The position numbers were made by a program, and so were the translations under genes. Positions 25,938 through 32,757 of a stretch of DNA of 32,757 nucleotides are shown piece by piece. The notes under the pieces are model-generated. The model saw only the letters and a program-made list of their open reading frames with translations. It searched no databases and was not told the origin of the DNA. Location of the stretch: positions 1 to 32,757 of the forward strand of contig JAGAOC010000084.1 of the NCBI GenBank assembly GCA_017623935.1, in the 5' to 3' direction. Source of the DNA: Agathobacter sp. GTDB taxonomy: Bacteria; Bacillota; Clostridia; Lachnospirales; Lachnospiraceae. Every line of letters starts with the position of its first letter. Within the stretch, counting starts at the first letter, position 1.

Positions 25938-26732
25938 ATGTTAGAATTAAAAAATATTCACAAGACCTTCAATCTTGGTACAATTAATGAAAAAGTCGCT
26001 TTAAATGGCGTAAACCTTACTTTAAATGAAGGTGATTTTGTTACTGTTATCGGCGGAAACGGTGCCGGTAAATCCACTACTTTAAATGCCATCGCTGGTG
26101 TTTGGCCAATCGATGAAGGATCTATCCTTATTGATGGTGTAGATGTAACCGGACTTCCTGAGCATAAACGAGCTAAGTTCTTAGGACGTGTTTTCCAGGA
26201 TCCTATGACCGGAACTACTGCTACTATGCAGATCGATGAAAACCTTGCTCTGGCAGCCCGCCGTGGAAAAGGCCGTACTCTTCGCTGGGGAATCACTTCC
26301 GAAGAAAAAGCACATTACCATGAACTGCTCAAGATGTTAAACCTTGGTCTGGAAGACCGTATGACCAGTAAAGTAGGTCTTCTCTCCGGAGGTCAGCGTC
26401 AGGCTATCACACTTCTGATGGCTACTTTACAGAAACCAAAGCTGTTACTGTTAGATGAGCACACCGCAGCCTTAGATCCTAAGACTGCTGCTAAAGTATT
26501 AGAGCTTACGGATCAGATCGTTGCTGAAAACAATCTGACCACCCTGATGATCACCCACAACATGAATGACGCTATTGCCCATGGCAATCGTCTCATCATG
26601 ATGCACGAAGGACAGATCATCTTAGATATCGGACCAGAAGAGAAGAAAAAACTCACTGTAGAAGATCTTCTTCAGAAATTTGAAGATGTCAGTGGACAGA
26701 AATTCGCTTCTGACAAGGCTCTTCTGGGCTAG
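25938..26732 (+). CDS. ABC importer ATPase (TrpZ type)
   Basis: This 264-residue ATP-binding subunit has Walker A GGNGAGKST at 39-47, the signature LLSGGQRQA, Walker B LLLLDEHTAALDP with its catalytic glutamate, and the switch His in LMITHNM. It would power the importer with the adjacent TrpY-type permease. The gene follows the permease with AGGAGG overlapping the previous stop region. It ends the operon ahead of a terminator at 26795. Confidence 0.94.
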   Translation: MLELKNIHKTFNLGTINEKVALNGVNLTLNEGDFVTVIGGNGAGKSTTLNAIAGVWPIDEGSILIDGVDVTGLPEHKRAKFLGRVFQDPMTGTTATMQIDENLALAARRGKGRTLRWGITSEEKAHYHELLKMLNLGLEDRMTSKVGLLSGGQRQAITLLMATLQKPKLLLLDEHTAALDPKTAAKVLELTDQIVAENNLTTLMITHNMNDAIAHGNRLIMMHEGQIILDIGPEEKKKLTVEDLLQKFEDVSGQKFASDKALLG

Positions 26733-26794
26733 GCACTTTTCCTCTCTTAGAATGAGAGCTTCTGTGACCTTACCCAATCCTATGACCAAAAACC

Positions 26795-26823
26795 CCCGGC
26801 AGATCCTTCTGCCGGGATTTTTT
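26795..26823 (+). terminator. Terminator of the ABC operon, abutting the next ribosome-binding site
   Basis: CCCGGCAG-ATCCTT-CTGCCGGG followed by ATTTTTT. The AAGGAG of the following GIY-YIG gene begins at the base after the T-run. Confidence 0.85.
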
Positions 26824-26835
26824 AAGGAGAAAACC

Positions 26836-27102
26836 ATGAACTATACTTATATTGTCCGTTGTAAAGATGATACCCTCTACTGCGGTTGGACAAACAACCT
26901 GGAAAAGCGATTAGCCAGCCACAATGCCGGTACAGGCGCGAAATATACCCGTTCCCGCCATCCTGTGACTTTAGTGTACTTCGAAACCTTCGACACGAAA
27001 GAAGCGGCTATGAGCCGGGAATACGCCATCAAACAGCTATCCCGCCAGGAAAAACTCAAACTGATCGCAGATTTTGAAAAAACAAAGCGACCTACTCTAT
27101 GA
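26836..27102 (+). CDS. GIY-YIG nuclease superfamily protein (YhbQ/UPF0213 type)
   Basis: This 88-residue protein has YTYIVRC as the GIY element, LYCGWT as the YIG element, the catalytic Arg in NNLEKRLASHN, GAKYTRSRHPV and a glutamate in SREYAIKQL. It is the size and pattern of the stand-alone YhbQ/UPF0213 family, small predicted endonucleases of unsettled cellular role. The start at 26836 is chosen because AAGGAGA lies six bases upstream; an in-frame reading from 26680 overlaps the ATPase gene and is not credible. No separate promoter is apparent; it is probably expressed by read-through of the preceding terminator. Confidence 0.9.
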   Translation: MNYTYIVRCKDDTLYCGWTNNLEKRLASHNAGTGAKYTRSRHPVTLVYFETFDTKEAAMSREYAIKQLSRQEKLKLIADFEKTKRPTL

Positions 27103-27140
27103 TCGACATTCAAGTGTCTTTCCTAGAAATAGGTCGCTTT
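27084..27140. terminator. Bidirectional terminator overlapping the GIY-YIG stop codon
   Basis: AAAGCGACCTA (27084-27094) and its exact complement (27130-27140) form an 11-base stem with a 35-base loop that contains the stop codon of the GIY-YIG gene and a small GACA/TGTC hairpin. On the minus strand GTTTTTTC follows, so it should end the second chemoreceptor transcript; on the plus strand only TTTTTA follows. Confidence 0.65.
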
Positions 27141-27157
27141 TTAGTTTATCCTAATTA

Positions 27158-29146
27158 TTATACTTTGAACTGACTGATACGGTTCATCAGCTCCATAGAT
27201 TCTTTTTTCAATTCATCCGCACTTTCCGCTACCAGACTGCTGCCACTAGTGACATTTCTTGTCTGCTGATTCAATCCTTCTGCAGACTGAGCGATCTGAT
27301 CTGCTGCCTGTACCTGATTTCTGGAGATCTCTTTCATCATTCCGGAGACTTCTTCTACTTTGCCTACCAGATCGATCATCTGGTTTACTCTCTGATTGGT
27401 CTCTTCTACTTTCTGATACAAGCCCTCAAAAGTAGCACTGGCTTCTGAAACCACTTCCACGTTCGCCTGTACCTCTTCCACACTTTCATTCATGTGCTGT
27501 ACCGCTTCATTCATGGTGGTCTGAATCTGATCTGTCAGCTTGGAGATCTCATCCGCTGCTGCACTACTGTTAGTAGCTAATTTTCCAATCTGCTCTGCTA
27601 CAACCGAGAAGCCTCTTCCTGCCTCTCCTGCTCTTGCAGCTTCGATAGAAGCGTTCAAAGACAACAAGTTGGTCTCTTCTGCGATATCTACGATCATACG
27701 AACCATATTTCCAATCTGGGAAACGATATCGCCGACCTTATCCAATTGATCAGAAAGAACTGTAATAGAGGAATTGATATTCGCCATACCTGTATGAATA
27801 TGCACCATATCGTTCTTTCCACTCTTAGACATCACAACACTTTCTTCCATGAGTCTCTCTGCTGCTTCTCCCTCATCATTTGCCTGCTGGATCAGATCTG
27901 CCAGATTATCCATCTGAGAAGAAGCGTTCTCTACTGCCTCAGAAAGCTGTTCTACCATATCTCCCAACATTCCCATTTCCTGTTCCTGCTTCTTGGAAGA
28001 ATCCTGCAGAGAATCAGATACTTCTCCATTTTCCACAGATTGACGTTCCAGCCAGCCTGCGATTCCACTGATCTCAGAGATAGTGCTTCTCATATGCTGA
28101 ATGAACATCTGCATATTGCTACTCATCCGGGCAATCTCATCATTTCCCTTGGTCTCGATATTCTGGGAGAAATCCCCTTCTGCGATCTTATCTATAACAT
28201 CTGTCATTTTTCTGACTGGTTTTACAATGCGATTCATGATCTGTAAGATCACAACGATCAGGATCACTGCTGCGGCAGTACCGATCAGCGCCATAATGAT
28301 CTCCATCTTATGTAAATCCGCCAGAACTGTACTTTCTTTCACATAGGTAACCAAATACCAGTCGGTATGCTCTACTTCATTCAGGCAGACATAGTATTTT
28401 CCACCTTTTCCGTTAATAGAGATTACCCCTGTCTTACCTTCTTCTAAGGCTTTTCCTACTGCTGTATATAAAGGATCGATCCCATCTGTTCCAAGAGTTA
28501 CCGCCATCATCTCTGTATCCACATGAGCAATGATGGTCTGGCTTCCCTGAGTTACCAAGAATGCATCTTCCTCTTCTTCGTTACTGATAGTCTCCACTTG
28601 GTCAGCCACAAGATCTAAATAAACATCAGAAGCTAAAACTCGAACCGCTTTATCATAATCCACCCGCACGGAAGCACTTACGCAAACCTGTCCTGTCATG
28701 GAATCATAATATGGCTCCCCAAAGGCAAAGCTTTCGTTGTCTTTTCCATCTACATACCAGTCACGTTCCACTAATACCCAGTCATCACCTGGTTCCCAAC
28801 CGGAACCATCCAGATAGATCCCTGTATCATCTCCCATGTAAAGTCCATATGGATACGCAGGATTTTTCTCCAAAGTAGTTTCCAGATACTGCAACGTCTC
28901 CTGATCATTGGAAAAAGCGCCTTCTTCAATGGTATCCTGATAGATCTGCAACTCTCCTAAGATCTGGTTCGTCCAGGTACTGATCTCCTCCGTATAGACC
29001 TTAGATCTTGCGTCTAACTTCTCCTGAGATAATTTGATCACCATATTTCTTGACAGTGCAAAAAATGAAACGATCAATACCAAAACGATAGGAATGACCA
29101 CCATAACCAGCTTCATTCCCATGCTCATGCCTTTTTTCTTCTGCAT
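27158..29146 (-). CDS. Methyl-accepting chemotaxis protein with extracellular Cache domain
   Basis: This 662-residue chemoreceptor has a basic N-terminus, a membrane segment at about 10-35, a large extracytoplasmic double Cache domain (about 40-275), a second segment at about 285-305, HAMP, and a signalling domain with the tip [21 protein letters not shown]. The Cache region has [15 protein letters not shown] and LASDV, consistent in spacing with the R..WY...Y...D amino acid-binding motif described for dCache_1 sensors, so an amino acid ligand is plausible but not shown. The start at 29146 has AAGGGGG upstream; a TTG at 29161 would add MKGGP. It has its own promoter and a terminator shared with the GIY-YIG gene. 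Confidence 0.93.
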   Translation of the reverse strand: MQKKKGMSMGMKLVMVVIPIVLVLIVSFFALSRNMVIKLSQEKLDARSKVYTEEISTWTNQILGELQIYQDTIEEGAFSNDQETLQYLETTLEKNPAYPYGLYMGDDTGIYLDGSGWEPGDDWVLVERDWYVDGKDNESFAFGEPYYDSMTGQVCVSASVRVDYDKAVRVLASDVYLDLVADQVETISNEEEEDAFLVTQGSQTIIAHVDTEMMAVTLGTDGIDPLYTAVGKALEEGKTGVISINGKGGKYYVCLNEVEHTDWYLVTYVKESTVLADLHKMEIIMALIGTAAAVILIVVILQIMNRIVKPVRKMTDVIDKIAEGDFSQNIETKGNDEIARMSSNMQMFIQHMRSTISEISGIAGWLERQSVENGEVSDSLQDSSKKQEQEMGMLGDMVEQLSEAVENASSQMDNLADLIQQANDEGEAAERLMEESVVMSKSGKNDMVHIHTGMANINSSITVLSDQLDKVGDIVSQIGNMVRMIVDIAEETNLLSLNASIEAARAGEAGRGFSVVAEQIGKLATNSSAAADEISKLTDQIQTTMNEAVQHMNESVEEVQANVEVVSEASATFEGLYQKVEETNQRVNQMIDLVGKVEEVSGMMKEISRNQVQAADQIAQSAEGLNQQTRNVTSGSSLVAESADELKKESMELMNRISQFKV

Positions 29147-29205
29147 AGGGCCCCCCTTCAATCGAATTTCATATTCCCGTCAAGGCTGACAAAACCTGAC
29201 ATTTT

Positions 29206-29235
29206 ATTATAACACAGGGTTTTCTCCTATGACAA
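29206..29235 (-). promoter_or_regulatory. Sigma-A type promoter of the Cache chemoreceptor
   Basis: On the minus strand TTGTCA (29230-29235), 18 bases and a perfect TATAAT (29206-29211). The start codon is 60 bases downstream. It is close behind the DUF3021 stop. Confidence 0.65.
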
Positions 29236-29240
29236 TGGGG

Positions 29241-29657
29241 TCAATCATCATATTTTTCCTTTAATTTCTTGTTGATGTCATTTGCCTGCTTTAAATCCAC
29301 CAGATAATATACTCCAAAACAGATCAGATACACAACTACCACATCTACTGCCATAACGATCCAGCCCTTATAATTCCAAGTAATCCAGCCAAACCATTTT
29401 CCGCAAACCAGCATAACAGCATATAATGCCAGATAATGAAAGATATACCCAAGGATCTCTATTATCCTTTTTCCATATTCCCTAATCCTGATAAAAACGG
29501 TGACCAGAGTGGTAAGTAATCCCGCCAACAGAACCTGTCCTAAAATCTCTGCCGGAACTACATCCATTCCTTCACTTGTCACATTGATGGCGCAGACCAC
29601 AAGGATACTTGTAGTAATATACATATACCATTTGATATATTCAGCTAATCTTTTCAT
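29241..29657 (-). CDS. DUF3021 family membrane protein
   Basis: This is a 138-residue protein with four membrane segments (about 10-28, 38-58, 68-85 and 98-120) and a charged C-terminal tail ending KLKEKYDD. DUF3021 genes regularly sit beside LytTR regulators and are thought to hold them inactive or sense a membrane signal. Here it follows the broken LytTR gene by 12 bases, with AGGAGG in the gap. If the LytTR protein is not made, this protein has lost its partner. Reading frame intact and well kept. Confidence 0.85.
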   Translation of the reverse strand: MKRLAEYIKWYMYITTSILVVCAINVTSEGMDVVPAEILGQVLLAGLLTTLVTVFIRIREYGKRIIEILGYIFHYLALYAVMLVCGKWFGWITWNYKGWIVMAVDVVVVYLICFGVYYLVDLKQANDINKKLKEKYDD

Positions 29658-29669
29658 CGTGATTTCCTC

Positions 29670-29981
29670 CTATATTCCCAATTTCTTCTTTAATTCCATT
29701 ACATATTGGCGGGATATAATGATCTTTTCTTCGTTCTTCAGCTTCGCTTCAAAACGCCCGTTAAAGATTGGCTTGATATATGCAATTTTCGCCATGTTCA
29801 CAATTTAAAAGATATCTTTTGGTATCAGCTTTACGATCTTATCTTCCAGATACCCTGTCAGTTTATTCTCTTCTGTTTTCAGAGAATAGACCAATTTCAT
29901 CAACTTCTCATCTAAGGAAGCACAGCGCAGGATAATCTCATCTTCCTCCCCTGGCTTGGGAGTTTCTATGGTTATTTTCAT
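29670..29981 (-). pseudogene. LytTR-family DNA-binding regulator with internal in-frame deletion and stop
   Basis: This is the only gene-sized gap (29658-29993) without a long reading frame, and it holds a broken gene. From ATG 29981 the frame reads MKITIETPKPGEEDEIILRC... to KLIPKDIF at codon 58, then TAA at 29805-29807. In the same frame it continues IVNMAKIAYIKPIFNGRFEAKL...ISRQYVMELKKKLGI to TAG at 29670. The first piece is the N-terminus of LytTR proteins and the second is the conserved end of the LytTR domain; about 45 residues of the middle are absent, and the TAA lies at the join. An ATG within the second piece could give a 41-residue fragment. It stands between an ABC-2 permease and a DUF3021 gene, the usual neighbours. 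Confidence 0.8.
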
Positions 29982-29993
29982 TCTGCTCTCCTG

Positions 29994-30905
29994 TTATCTA
30001 TCTGTTTTTTTGCTGTATTTTAACATACATACACCTATTACCAGAAAGATAATACCACAAACCAGCAACAGGAGCCACTCTTCTGTTATTCCGATCTCTT
30101 TATCAAATACGTCTAACGTGATTCCCATAACACTGCGGAATTCTGAAACGATCTCCTCAGGCAAGCCCGCGAAAGTGGTCTCCACAATATCTTTTGTCAT
30201 AACGGTTCGGAACATGGAAGCTCCGTAAATGATCGGCGTACATTTCATAAGATTTCCTATAGTTTCAGAAGCGCTTCCAATTGGAATATAGATTCCTCCC
30301 AAAAATCCCACTAAAGTTCCGATCACTGTACCAATTCCGCTCCAGGCACCTTCTGTTTTTGCAGCCATTGCAAGCAGATACATCAATGCCGCATACACAA
30401 AAGAATTCACCATGATCATTCCGACCAACTGCACATGAGTCATGGCGGAAAATGCTTCCATTCCCTGAGAAACTCCATAAATCTCTGTAATGACCAAAGT
30501 AAGGGTGCAGATACAAACAGAAGCGATCCAGGATGCTGCCATATACCCAGCTGTAATAATGGTTCGGCTCACTGGCGCCGTGTAGATTGAATTTAATTTT
30601 CCAGTCACTCTGTCCTTGATCATAACGGAATATACTGCCATAGTAACCGTAACTGCGTTAATAGAAATGATTCCTGCAAAAGTCCAAGAAAGAACCAGAA
30701 GTATTGCATTTTTCTCATCTGCTACCGCATCTCTGCCTGGAAACTGCTCCAATATACCTAAAATTCCTTCTACACTACTGTCTGCTATGAAAAACATCAT
30801 GAGACAGATTACGATGATCATGGATAATAGAGAAAAGAAAATAGCCCCTTTATCCCTAAAATAGATCTTTAAATTTCGCCCTGTTATTGTGAAAAACTGT
30901 TCCAT
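29994..30905 (-). CDS. ABC-2 type transporter permease
   Basis: This is a 303-residue integral membrane protein. A cytoplasmic start (ITGRNLKIYFRDK) is followed by about six membrane segments at about 20-40, 70-95, 120-140, 160-180, 195-215 and 275-295, and the ABC-2 motif with SVMIKDRVTGKLNSIYTAPVSRTIITAG. The family pairs with DrrA-type ATPases to export drugs, lipids or peptides. It begins one base after the ATPase stop codon and ends 12 bases before the broken LytTR gene. Substrate unknown. Confidence 0.9.
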   Translation of the reverse strand: MEQFFTITGRNLKIYFRDKGAIFFSLLSMIIVICLMMFFIADSSVEGILGILEQFPGRDAVADEKNAILLVLSWTFAGIISINAVTVTMAVYSVMIKDRVTGKLNSIYTAPVSRTIITAGYMAASWIASVCICTLTLVITEIYGVSQGMEAFSAMTHVQLVGMIMVNSFVYAALMYLLAMAAKTEGAWSGIGTVIGTLVGFLGGIYIPIGSASETIGNLMKCTPIIYGASMFRTVMTKDIVETTFAGLPEEIVSEFRSVMGITLDVFDKEIGITEEWLLLLVCGIIFLVIGVCMLKYSKKTDR

Positions 30906-30906
30906 T

Positions 30907-31776
30907 TTATCTCTCCCCTTCCGCTTCCAATTTTCTTCCTACCGCATTTAAAAATACGTCATCCATATTTCCCTGTATTACTTCAAATCCACTGATCTTC
31001 TCTTTTTTCTCCTGAATGATAGGCAAAGAAGCCAGTGTGGAAGGAATCGAGATTTCTTCAATCTCTCCTGTTCTATAGAACAGTTTTAACTTATCCATTG
31101 CATATTTTTCTTTTAGTTCAAATGGCGTCCCAGAAGTAATGATCCTGCCATGATCCATAATGATGATCTGGTTCGCTCCTGCTGCCTCTTCCATATAGTG
31201 AGTGGTAAGAAAAACCGTCATTTTCTCTTTTTTCTGCAGTTCTTCAATCGTATTCCACACATCCAGTCTGGTTGCCGGATCCAGCCCTGTAGTAGGTCCA
31301 TCTAAGAAAAGGATCTTCGGTGTATGCATAAGTGCCGCTGCGATCTCACATCGTCTCTTCTGCCCACCGGAAAGAGTTCGATACTGCTTCTTCAAAATTA
31401 CATCCAGTTTTAATATTTCACTAAGTTTCCTACATTGCGCTTCGGCTTCCTGCTTTGTCGCCCCGTGAATGATCCCCCGGCACATAAGATTTTCCTGTAC
31501 CGTCAAAATATCATCCAGACAGTTCTGCTGGTACACGATTCCTATGTTTCTGCGGATCTTGGAATCTCCTTTTCCCAATTCCTCTCCACAGATCTTTGCA
31601 CTTCCCCCAGTTGGTGAAAGAAGGGTTGCCAACATATTGATCACAGTTGTCTTACCGGCTCCATTCACACCCAGAAATCCCAGCATAGTTCCTTCTTCTA
31701 CACAAAAAGATACGTGATCCACAGCCGTCACATCATTATATTTCTTTGTCAGATCTTTAACTTCAATAATGCTCAT
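30907..31776 (-). CDS. ABC transporter ATPase with altered catalytic residue
   Basis: This 289-residue ATP-binding protein of the DrrA/CcmA type has Walker A GVNGAGKTT at 36-44, Q-loop VYQQN, signature TLSGGQKRRCE at 134-144, Walker B KILFLD at 154-159, and a switch His in FLTTHYMEEA. After Walker B the sequence is LDGPTTGLDP: G160 takes the place usually held by the catalytic Glu (codon GGA, one base from GAA). The equivalent residue is intact in the other ATPase of the window (LLLLDEHT). It heads the exporter-LytTR-DUF3021 operon, with GGAGG ahead of the ATG. Confidence 0.93.
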   Translation of the reverse strand: MSIIEVKDLTKKYNDVTAVDHVSFCVEEGTMLGFLGVNGAGKTTVINMLATLLSPTGGSAKICGEELGKGDSKIRRNIGIVYQQNCLDDILTVQENLMCRGIIHGATKQEAEAQCRKLSEILKLDVILKKQYRTLSGGQKRRCEIAAALMHTPKILFLDGPTTGLDPATRLDVWNTIEELQKKEKMTVFLTTHYMEEAAGANQIIIMDHGRIITSGTPFELKEKYAMDKLKLFYRTGEIEEISIPSTLASLPIIQEKKEKISGFEVIQGNMDDVFLNAVGRKLEAEGER

Positions 31777-31804
31777 GTTCTACCTCCATCTCCTGTATGA
31801 AGGT

Positions 31805-31833
31805 ATCATAACAGACGGATTCGCTGGCTTCAA
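31805..31833 (-). promoter_or_regulatory. Promoter of the ABC exporter-LytTR operon
   Basis: On the minus strand TTGAAG (31828-31833), 17 bases and TATGAT (31805-31810). The start codon is 29 bases downstream. The -35 box is poor at its last two bases, consistent with a need for an activator at the boxes upstream. Confidence 0.65.
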
Positions 31834-31840
31834 GCCTTCT

Positions 31841-31892
31841 ACGGTAACTTACATCCACCAAAGGGTAAGTTACAAAATTGAAGGGTAAACTG
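31841..31892 (-). promoter_or_regulatory. Three phased LytTR-like boxes upstream of the promoter
   Basis: On the plus strand ACGGTAACTTAC (31841-31852), AAGGGTAAGTTAC (31861-31873) and AAGGGTAAACTG (31881-31892) repeat a GGTAA core every 20-21 bases, two helical turns. Read on the minus strand the cores are ACCGTAGAA, ACCCTTTGG and ACCCTTCAA, close to the LytTR/AgrA consensus [TA][AC][CA]GTTN[AG][TG]. The nearest lies eight bases upstream of the -35 box. The first two also form a nine-base inverted repeat (GTAACTTAC/GTAAGTTAC). Confidence 0.55.
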
Positions 31893-31923
31893 CGCAAAAT
31901 TGACACGTAGCGTCTTTCATTTA

Positions 31924-31942
31924 CCAGGGATCTCCCAGTAAA
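31924..31942. repeat. 19-base dispersed element, copy 2, within a larger palindrome
   Basis: CCAGGGATCTCCCAGTAAA matches 19242-19260 at 18 of 19 bases. It lies within a palindrome with arms TTTCATTTAC (31915-31924) and GTAAATGAAA (31938-31947), and abuts the T-tract of the cstA terminator. Confidence 0.6.
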
Positions 31943-31944
31943 TG

Positions 31945-31972
31945 AAAAGGCTTCCCGATCTCTCAGGAAGCC
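31945..31972 (-). terminator. Terminator of cstA
   Basis: On the minus strand GGCTTCC and GGAAGCC form a seven-base stem with a ten-base loop, followed by TTTTCATTT. It is about 32 bases after the cstA stop. Confidence 0.8.
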
Positions 31973-32004
31973 CTAAATCATTTATTTCTTTTTTCTCAAA
32001 AACT

Positions 32005-32757
32005 CTATGCTTCTGCCTGTTCTTTCTTCTTAAACAGTTTCTGGAAACAGCTTGCAGCCACTAAAACACCAAGCACCATCAGAAGTACTGCAATGATCAA
32101 CTGAAGACCATCTACCAGGAAAGTTGCATTTCCACTTGCCACATTGGAAACCAGTGCGATAAATTTCTGGATGAGTGCAGTAAAAGTCACTGCCAGCATG
32201 GTAAACATTGGTATGTACAGTGTCCAACCAGTACGACCAGTGGTCTTTAAAAATACAGAGAGTGCGATAAGTACCAACGCTGCCAAAAGCTGATTTGCAG
32301 AGCCAAATAATGGCCATACGTTGTTGTATCCGCCCAGGCATAATAACCATCCGAAAAACAGAGTAATAATAGTTGCAAAATACTTATTTGTTAATACTTT
32401 TCTTATTCCACTCATTTTTGCAGGATCTGTTGTATCTTCATAGAATAATTCCTGGAAAGACATTCTTCCGATTCTTGCAACGGAATCCAGAGATGTCAGT
32501 GCCAGTGCAGATACACACATGGTCATAAATACCGTTGCAATCTCTACAGGTACCCCCAATGTCTCTAAAAATCCTGCTACGCCTGCAGAAAAGATTGAAA
32601 ATGGTGTTCCGTCTGGTTTTGTTCCATTTACTGCAACAGCACCGACAACTACCAATGCGATAATTCCTAATAAAGATTCAACCACCATGGCACCATATCC
32701 TACCATTGGCATATCTTTCTCGTTGCGGATCGTCTTAGAAGATGTTCCGGAAGATAC
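32005..32757 (-). CDS. cstA: Carbon starvation protein CstA family transporter, C-terminal part
   Basis: This is the last 250 residues of a gene that runs off the right edge of the window. The reading frame is open to the edge and starts VSSGTSSKTIRNEKDMPMVGYGAMVVES; the GTSSK..RNE.D stretch is a well-kept motif of CstA. About six membrane segments follow, with GGYNNVWPLFGSANQLLAALVL and a basic cytoplasmic end FQKLFKKKEQAEA. CstA proteins import peptides or pyruvate during carbon limitation; the substrate in this organism is not known. An internal ATG at 32712 is not the start. A terminator follows at 31945. Confidence 0.92.
   Translation of the reverse strand, partial: VSSGTSSKTIRNEKDMPMVGYGAMVVESLLGIIALVVVGAVAVNGTKPDGTPFSIFSAGVAGFLETLGVPVEIATVFMTMCVSALALTSLDSVARIGRMSFQELFYEDTTDPAKMSGIRKVLTNKYFATIITLFFGWLLCLGGYNNVWPLFGSANQLLAALVLIALSVFLKTTGRTGWTLYIPMFTMLAVTFTALIQKFIALVSNVASGNATFLVDGLQLIIAVLLMVLGVLVAASCFQKLFKKKEQAEA

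Noticed and set aside
29658..29993. Two separate small genes in the permease-DUF3021 gap
   Set aside because: Both pieces are in one frame and match the two ends of the same LytTR protein, so a single broken gene explains them better.
1..32757. CRISPR arrays, tRNA, rRNA, insertion sequences or prophage genes
   Set aside because: None seen by eye: no regularly spaced repeats, no cloverleaf-like conserved ends and no transposase or integrase motifs.

Overview
The window looks like chromosomal DNA from an anaerobic Gram-positive Firmicute, most likely of the family Lachnospiraceae. The evidence is moderate GC content, strong AGGAGG ribosome-binding sites, many protein sequences of clostridial type, a DUF4358 lipoprotein beside an MBOAT acyltransferase, a LytTR/DUF3021/ABC cluster and a short CstA. 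I cannot name the genus. There are no rRNAs, tRNAs, CRISPR arrays, insertion sequences or phage genes; this is mostly ordinary core and transport DNA with some accessory features.

Layout. At 1-725 (minus) lie the 5' end of an MBOAT O-acyltransferase and its DUF4358 lipoprotein. trpS (867-1958) and a small membrane protein (2182-2622) follow. A chemoreceptor-CheW pair is at 2756-4934. A KdpD/KdpE-like two-component system, tightly coupled to a Na/Pi cotransporter with a PhoU-like tail, occupies 5091-8494. A long co-directional block (8651-17042, minus) runs from an LTA-synthase-like transferase through a DHH/HAD fusion phosphoesterase, aroE and aroK to a copper ATPase carrying a fused CopZ-like domain. 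Divergent to it is a zinc-dependent phospholipase C-like gene (17177-18130, plus). Then come a D-2-hydroxyacid dehydrogenase, galM, an orphan FliD-C-like protein behind a sigma28-like promoter, an AlaX-type editing protein and a Rieske-FAD oxidoreductase (18221-23819). A complete TrpXYZ-type ABC importer (23980-26732, plus) is followed by a GIY-YIG protein. A second, Cache-domain chemoreceptor is at 27158-29146.

The most interesting region is 29241-31892. An ABC ATPase, ABC-2 permease, LytTR regulator and DUF3021 protein form one operon of a recognised self-regulating type. The LytTR gene appears broken by an in-frame internal deletion that leaves a TAA at the junction. The ATPase has glycine in place of the catalytic glutamate after Walker B. 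The operon promoter still carries three phased LytTR-like boxes. This suggests a decaying or rewired LytTR-controlled exporter. The window ends inside cstA (32005-32757).

Other points of note are the in-frame ATPase-CopZ fusion with an internal ribosome-binding site, the three-part DHH-PGDYL-HAD fusion, and a near-identical 19-base element just beyond two unrelated terminators (19242-19260 and 31924-31942).
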